Assembly (NCBI GenBank): GCA_946530565.1
Contig: CAMNAE010000041.1
Coordinates: 1 to 9,700 of the forward strand
Length of the DNA: 9,700 nucleotides
Source of the DNA: an uncultured Oscillibacter sp.
Lineage (GTDB): Bacteria; Bacillota; Clostridia; Oscillospirales; Oscillospiraceae
Reading direction: 5' to 3'
Position 1 is the first letter of the stretch. Each line of letters opens with the position of its first letter. Shown here piece by piece: positions 6,441 through 9,700 of this stretch. A model generated the notes under the pieces. That model was not told the DNA's origin. It saw only the letters and a program-made list of their open reading frames with translations, and searched no databases. The translations under genes and the position numbers were made by a program.

Positions 6441-6794
6441 ATGCTGAAGGTCTATTGCTACAGCAAATGCAGCACCTGCAAAAAGGCACTCAAGTGGCTG
6501 GATGACAAGGGCATCGCCTATGAGACGCTCGACATCAAAACGCAGCACCCCGACGAGGCGGCGCTGCGGGAATACCACAAAACGAGCGGCCTGCCCTTAA
6601 AGCGCTTTTTCAACACGAGCGGCATCCCCTACCGCGAGCTGGAGCTGTCGAAAAGACTGCCCGAGCTGAGCGAGGACGAGCAGTTCAAGCTCCTCTCCGG
6701 CAACGGCATGCTGGTAAAGCGCCCGCTCGTTGTGGGCGACGGCTTCGTTCTGACCGGCTTCAAAGAAGCGGAGTGGGAAGAGAAGCTCATCTGA
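6441..6794 (+). CDS. ArsC/Spx-superfamily thiol reductase (YusI/YffB-like)
   Basis: This 117-residue thioredoxin-fold protein is full length for the ArsC-related family. It has the N-terminal motif YSKCSTCKKAL with a CxxC at Cys10/Cys13, where Spx also has its redox pair, then LDIKTQHP, the FNTSG segment, and the family's KRPLVV strand (cis-Pro). The end, GFKEAEWEEKL, is closer to YusI/YffB-type proteins than to the Spx transcription factors. The true arsenate reductases of this fold are longer, and no ars genes are nearby, so arsenate reduction should not be assumed; a glutathione- or thiol-dependent reductase role is a guess. An excellent ribosome site AAGGAGGA (6426-6433) lies seven bases before the ATG. 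The stop is 13 bases ahead of the fic start. Confidence 0.85.
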   Translation: MLKVYCYSKCSTCKKALKWLDDKGIAYETLDIKTQHPDEAALREYHKTSGLPLKRFFNTSGIPYRELELSKRLPELSEDEQFKLLSGNGMLVKRPLVVGDGFVLTGFKEAEWEEKLI

Positions 6795-6807
6795 GGGGGC
6801 GGCGAAC

Positions 6808-7413
6808 ATGACTATGCAGAACAAGCTGGGGATCACCGACTCCGCAGAGCTTGCGCGCGAGGAGGAGCGGATCAGCAAGAAAAAAGCCGCGGAGCTCTAT
6901 TTGAGCGGGGCACTGGACGCCCTGCCCGCGGGCAGTTTCGCGGCGCTTGCCAGGATCCACCGCGTTCTGTATGAAGACATCTATGATTATGCGGGGCAGA
7001 TCCGGACGGTCAACCTTGCCAAGGGCACCTTCCGCTTTGCGCCGCTCATGTACCTGGACGCCGCGCTGAAGAACATCGAAGCCATGCCGCAGTCCACGTT
7101 TGACGAGATCGTCGAAAAATATGTGGAGATGAACATCGCGCACCCCTTTCGCGAGGGCAACGGCCGCAGCATGCGCATCTGGCTGGACCTGATGTTCAAA
7201 AAAGAGCTGGGCATGGTCGTCGACTGGAGAAAGGTGGATAAAGAGGACTATCTTTTGGCCATGGAGCGCAGCCCGATCCGCGATACCGAGATCAAGCACG
7301 TTTTAAAGACAGCCATGACCGACCGGATCCACGACCGGGAGATTTTTATGAAGGGTATTGACCACAGCTATTATTACGAGGGGTATACGAGCTTTCGGGC
7401 TGAAGAGCTGTGA
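6808..7413 (+). CDS. Fic-domain protein AMP-transferase, class III (self-inhibited)
   Basis: Fic enzymes transfer AMP from ATP onto hydroxyl side chains of target proteins. This 201-residue protein has the complete active site HPFREGNGR (112-120): catalytic His112, acidic Glu116 and the anion hole. The substrate-docking flap is around TVNLAKGTFRFAP (67-79). Its C-terminus carries S187-x-x-x-E191-G192, the inhibitory (S/T)xxxE(G/N) motif, in the place where class III Fic proteins such as Neisseria NmFic have it. Tyr188 follows the Ser, matching the self-modified Tyr of NmFic. Hence no separate antitoxin is expected, and none is found. AGGGGG (6794-6799) is the ribosome site and overlaps the stop of the arsC-like gene, implying co-translation. 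An alternative ATG at 6814 is possible. The target is unknown; gyrase and topoisomerase IV are targets of some relatives. Confidence 0.92.
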   Translation: MTMQNKLGITDSAELAREEERISKKKAAELYLSGALDALPAGSFAALARIHRVLYEDIYDYAGQIRTVNLAKGTFRFAPLMYLDAALKNIEAMPQSTFDEIVEKYVEMNIAHPFREGNGRSMRIWLDLMFKKELGMVVDWRKVDKEDYLLAMERSPIRDTEIKHVLKTAMTDRIHDREIFMKGIDHSYYYEGYTSFRAEEL

Positions 7414-7425
7414 AGAAAAAACCGG

Positions 7426-7463
7426 GCCGCCGGGCGGGGATCTTCCCCGCCCGGCGGCTGTTT
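7426..7463 (+). terminator. Strong GC-rich hairpin after fic
   Basis: GCCGCCGGGCGGGG (7426-7439) pairs without mismatch with CCCCGCCCGGCGGC (7445-7458) around ATCTT. It starts 13 bases after the fic stop. The downstream tract is only TGTTTG, while six A lie just upstream (7416-7421), so it may also work weakly on the opposite strand. Confidence 0.75.
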
Positions 7464-7788
7464 GCGGGATACATCGATCAATAGGAAAGCGTTTTTTCAA
7501 CGATAGAGAATGAAAGACAATTTGGAATGAAAAATTGAAAATAAGACCGGATTTTAGGACAGTTGGATGCTTATAGTCAATTCGCAGCTGATAATTAAAA
7601 ACGGAGGTTTACTGACTGCGAAACCAGCGGATTTGATTCATCACAAGCGGCACGCCAGAAACTGGAAAATGTCAGGAAAACTGAACTCAGGAGATTATCC
7701 GCAAATATGATATATTTGTATTGAGATTGCTTGCACTATATGTTACAATTCACTAAATGAATGAATTTTGGCTTACGAGGTTTTTGCC
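7464..7788. other. AT-rich intergenic region before cas3
   Basis: Base composition drops sharply here compared with the genes to the left and stays lower through cas3. I see no CRISPR repeats, no insertion-sequence ends and no RNA gene. A 47-codon frame (7567-7710) starts with ATG but has no ribosome site and no recognisable protein. The only clear signal is the promoter at 7721-7749. Confidence 0.6.
7721..7749 (+). promoter_or_regulatory. Candidate promoter of cas3
   Basis: TTGAGA (7721-7726), a 17-base spacer and TACAAT (7744-7749) fit the vegetative consensus. The start would be near 7756, about 33 bases before the cas3 ATG. Confidence 0.6.
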
Positions 7789-9700
7789 ATGATGACAATG
7801 ACAGAAGATAAAGTATTAAAGATGTTTCCGGGAAAAGCAGATTCTAATGGCAATAAGTGGCTGCCGCTTTGGATGCATAGCATGGATACTGCTGAGGTGA
7901 TGGTGAGACTATGGGAACGCTGGGTTCCTGATCATATAAAAGCTCTGATCGGAACGAATGAAGCTGAGCAATTAAAAATGTGTCGATTTTTGGGCCTGAC
8001 GCATGATTTTGGAAAATTGACGCCTGTCTTTGCCGCAAAGTTATTCATTCAACTTCCGGAATTGCATCAGAGGCTGGAAGCCTACGGTTTAAGAGTTGAT
8101 TCACCGAAATCGTTTTTAAACGCTAATTGTTCGCCGCATGCAAAAGCTGGTGAAGCCTTGCTGCTGCGAATGAATTGTCCAAAAGGAATTGCAGCCATTA
8201 TTGGGGCACACCATGGAAAGCCGCAGGATTATAGAATAGACTGTGAAAATGATCCAGACGTGCATGGCGAAAACTATTATTCTGATAATGCGTCTCATAA
8301 TACATGGCAGTTGATTTACGAGTATTACTTTCAGAAAGCTTTGAAACTTGCAGGGTATTCCAGCAAAGAAGATTTGCCGCAGATAAGCCAGCCCAACCAA
8401 GTACTATTAACGGGCATCTTGATCATGGCCGACTGGATCGCGAGCAACACAGAATACTTTCCTCTGATCTCACTTGATAGCAGCGGAGAAGCGGATGTTT
8501 ATCCAGCGCGAATCGAATACGCCTGGCGCAGACTGGGACTGCCGGAAGCTTGGTGCCCAATGAGCTTTATTATGGATGAAGATCGATTTCATGATGTTTT
8601 CGGCTTCTATCCAAATCCTGTTCAAACAATGGTGATAGATGCCGTGAACGAGGAGAACGGCGGAATTTATATTTTGGAAGCTCAGATGGGCGTCGGAAAG
8701 ACAGAGGCAGCACTTGCGGCAGCAGAAGTTTTAGCGAGCAAATCTGATTGCGACGGGATCTTTTTCGGGCTACCAACACAGGCAACGGCAAACGGAATGT
8801 TTCCGCGGTTGATCGATTGGGCGCGGAAACAGAACGAGGAAACACAGCTTGCGATTCGCCTTGCTCACGGCATGGCAGCCTTGAACGACGATTATCGCGA
8901 TATTTTTCATGGCATTGCATACGGAAATGAAGATGGCGAGCCGGCGGACAGACTGATCGTGCACCCTTGGTTTGGCGGTCATAAACAAGCGCTTCTTGCA
9001 AACTATGTGATCGGCACGGTGGATCAGCTTTTAATGGCGTCGTTAAAGCAAAAACATGTTATGCTGCGGCATCTGGGATTAGCGGGGAAAGTCGTTGTGA
9101 TAGACGAGTGTCACGCCTATGATGCCTATATGAATCAGTATTTGGACCGAACATTGAATTGGCTGGGTGCATATAAGATCCCTGTTATCATTTTGTCTGC
9201 TACTCTTCCAGAACAGCGCAGAGTTGAATTGATCGAGGCATACCTTCAAAATAAAAAACCAGCTGCAGAACCTCCGGAATGGCGTAAGCAAAGAGAATAT
9301 CCATTATTGACTTGGACAGTTGAAAATGAAGTGCGACAGAGAACAATTCATACAGCTGATGAGACGCGTACTGTTCAACTCTTGGCGTTACAAAGTGCTT
9401 ACTTAGCTGAGTGTCTTCGCAAATCGGTGGATGCAGGCGGATGCTGCGGAGTTATTGTCAATACAGTAAGAAAAGCACAGGAATTGTCAAAATACCTTCA
9501 AGCAGAGATCCCGTCTGCCAATGTGCTGCTTCTACACTCTCGGTTTGTCGCAACCGATCGAGCAGAAATAGAAAAGGAATTAATCAAAAATGCCGGTAAA
9601 ACATCAAAACCGGAAGAGCGAGCCGGCCTTATTGTGATTGGCACGCAGGTGTTGGAACAATCGCTCGATATCGATTTCGATATTCTGATCACACAGATTT
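7789..9700 (+). CDS. cas3: CRISPR-associated helicase-nuclease Cas3 (type I-E-like), 5' part, open at the right edge
   Basis: Cas3 is recruited by Cascade to unwind and degrade invading DNA from the R-loop. There are 637 codons without a stop. The N-terminal HD nuclease has His30 (WMHSMD), H72-D73 (THDFGK), His117 (SPHAKAG), H141-H142 (GAHHGK) and Asp215 (MADWIAS). The SF2 helicase has Walker A AQMGVGKT (298-305), LPTQATANGMFPR, a GTVDQLLM segment, motif II DECH (439-442), motif III SATLP (470-474), and TQVLEQSLDIDFD (619-631) close to motif V. The stretch WFGGHKQALLANYVIGTVDQ and the DECHAYDAYM block are typical of I-E Cas3. About a quarter, including motif VI and the C-terminal domain, lies outside the window if it matches the roughly 890-residue E. 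coli protein. Start ATG 7789 follows GAGG (7777-7780); ATGs at 7792 and 7798 are in-frame alternatives. Codon use is more AT-rich than in the genes to the left. Confidence 0.95.
   Translation, partial: MMTMTEDKVLKMFPGKADSNGNKWLPLWMHSMDTAEVMVRLWERWVPDHIKALIGTNEAEQLKMCRFLGLTHDFGKLTPVFAAKLFIQLPELHQRLEAYGLRVDSPKSFLNANCSPHAKAGEALLLRMNCPKGIAAIIGAHHGKPQDYRIDCENDPDVHGENYYSDNASHNTWQLIYEYYFQKALKLAGYSSKEDLPQISQPNQVLLTGILIMADWIASNTEYFPLISLDSSGEADVYPARIEYAWRRLGLPEAWCPMSFIMDEDRFHDVFGFYPNPVQTMVIDAVNEENGGIYILEAQMGVGKTEAALAAAEVLASKSDCDGIFFGLPTQATANGMFPRLIDWARKQNEETQLAIRLAHGMAALNDDYRDIFHGIAYGNEDGEPADRLIVHPWFGGHKQALLANYVIGTVDQLLMASLKQKHVMLRHLGLAGKVVVIDECHAYDAYMNQYLDRTLNWLGAYKIPVIILSATLPEQRRVELIEAYLQNKKPAAEPPEWRKQREYPLLTWTVENEVRQRTIHTADETRTVQLLALQSAYLAECLRKSVDAGGCCGVIVNTVRKAQELSKYLQAEIPSANVLLLHSRFVATDRAEIEKELIKNAGKTSKPEERAGLIVIGTQVLEQSLDIDFDILITQI

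Noticed and set aside
6441..6794. Calling the small ArsC-like protein an arsenate reductase or Spx
   Set aside because: No ars operon genes are nearby, and the C-terminal segment is more like YusI/YffB; the general superfamily call is all the sequence supports.
7567..7710. 47-codon small ORF in the gap before cas3
   Set aside because: No Shine-Dalgarno sequence, no recognisable protein features, and such a length is expected by chance in AT-rich DNA.

Overview
The window looks like chromosome of an anaerobic, GC-rich member of the Clostridia (an Oscillospiraceae/Ruminococcaceae-type gut organism is my best guess). The reasons are strong Shine-Dalgarno sites, a tRNA with an encoded CCA, a 2-hydroxyacyl-CoA dehydratase-type radical iron-sulfur system with its ATP-dependent activator, a CcdA-TlpA fusion, and an AAA/DUF4143 ATPase. 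The assignment is inference from gene content, not from a marker gene. All convincing genes are on the + strand.

Layout: (1) 1-76, the 3' end of a tRNA gene and a long-stem terminator. (2) 286-1616, a membrane redox gene, CcdA fused to a TlpA-like thioredoxin domain, broken by an in-frame stop and a frameshift. (3) 1759-4813, a two-gene operon: a 2-hydroxyacyl-CoA dehydratase D-type subunit (TTG start, structured leader), overlapping by 4 bp a fusion of a second D-type subunit with the HgdC-type activator ATPase. (4) 4861-6373, an AAA ATPase with a C-terminal DUF4143/nuclease-like region, preceded by phased 32-bp dyad-containing repeats that run into its consensus-like promoter. (5) 6386-7413, an ArsC/YusI-like thiol reductase and a self-inhibited class III Fic AMP-transferase in one transcription unit, closed by a 14-bp GC-rich hairpin. 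(6) 7490-9700, visibly more AT-rich DNA with a gene-free leader and then the first 637 codons of a cas3 helicase-nuclease, most like type I-E, which runs off the right edge.

How they may work together: the dehydratase pair forms one system, in which the activase domain pumps single electrons at the cost of ATP into [4Fe-4S] D-type subunits. Its substrate is unknown, because no CoA-transferase, dehydrogenase or ligase gene is nearby. The ATPase, the Fic protein and cas3 give the right half an accessory, defence-like flavour. Cas3 marks the start of a CRISPR-Cas type I locus whose Cascade genes, adaptation genes and array must lie beyond base 9700; no CRISPR repeats are visible here. The most unusual items are the subunit-activase fusion, the phased repeat array before the ATPase, and the structured leader of the dehydratase operon.
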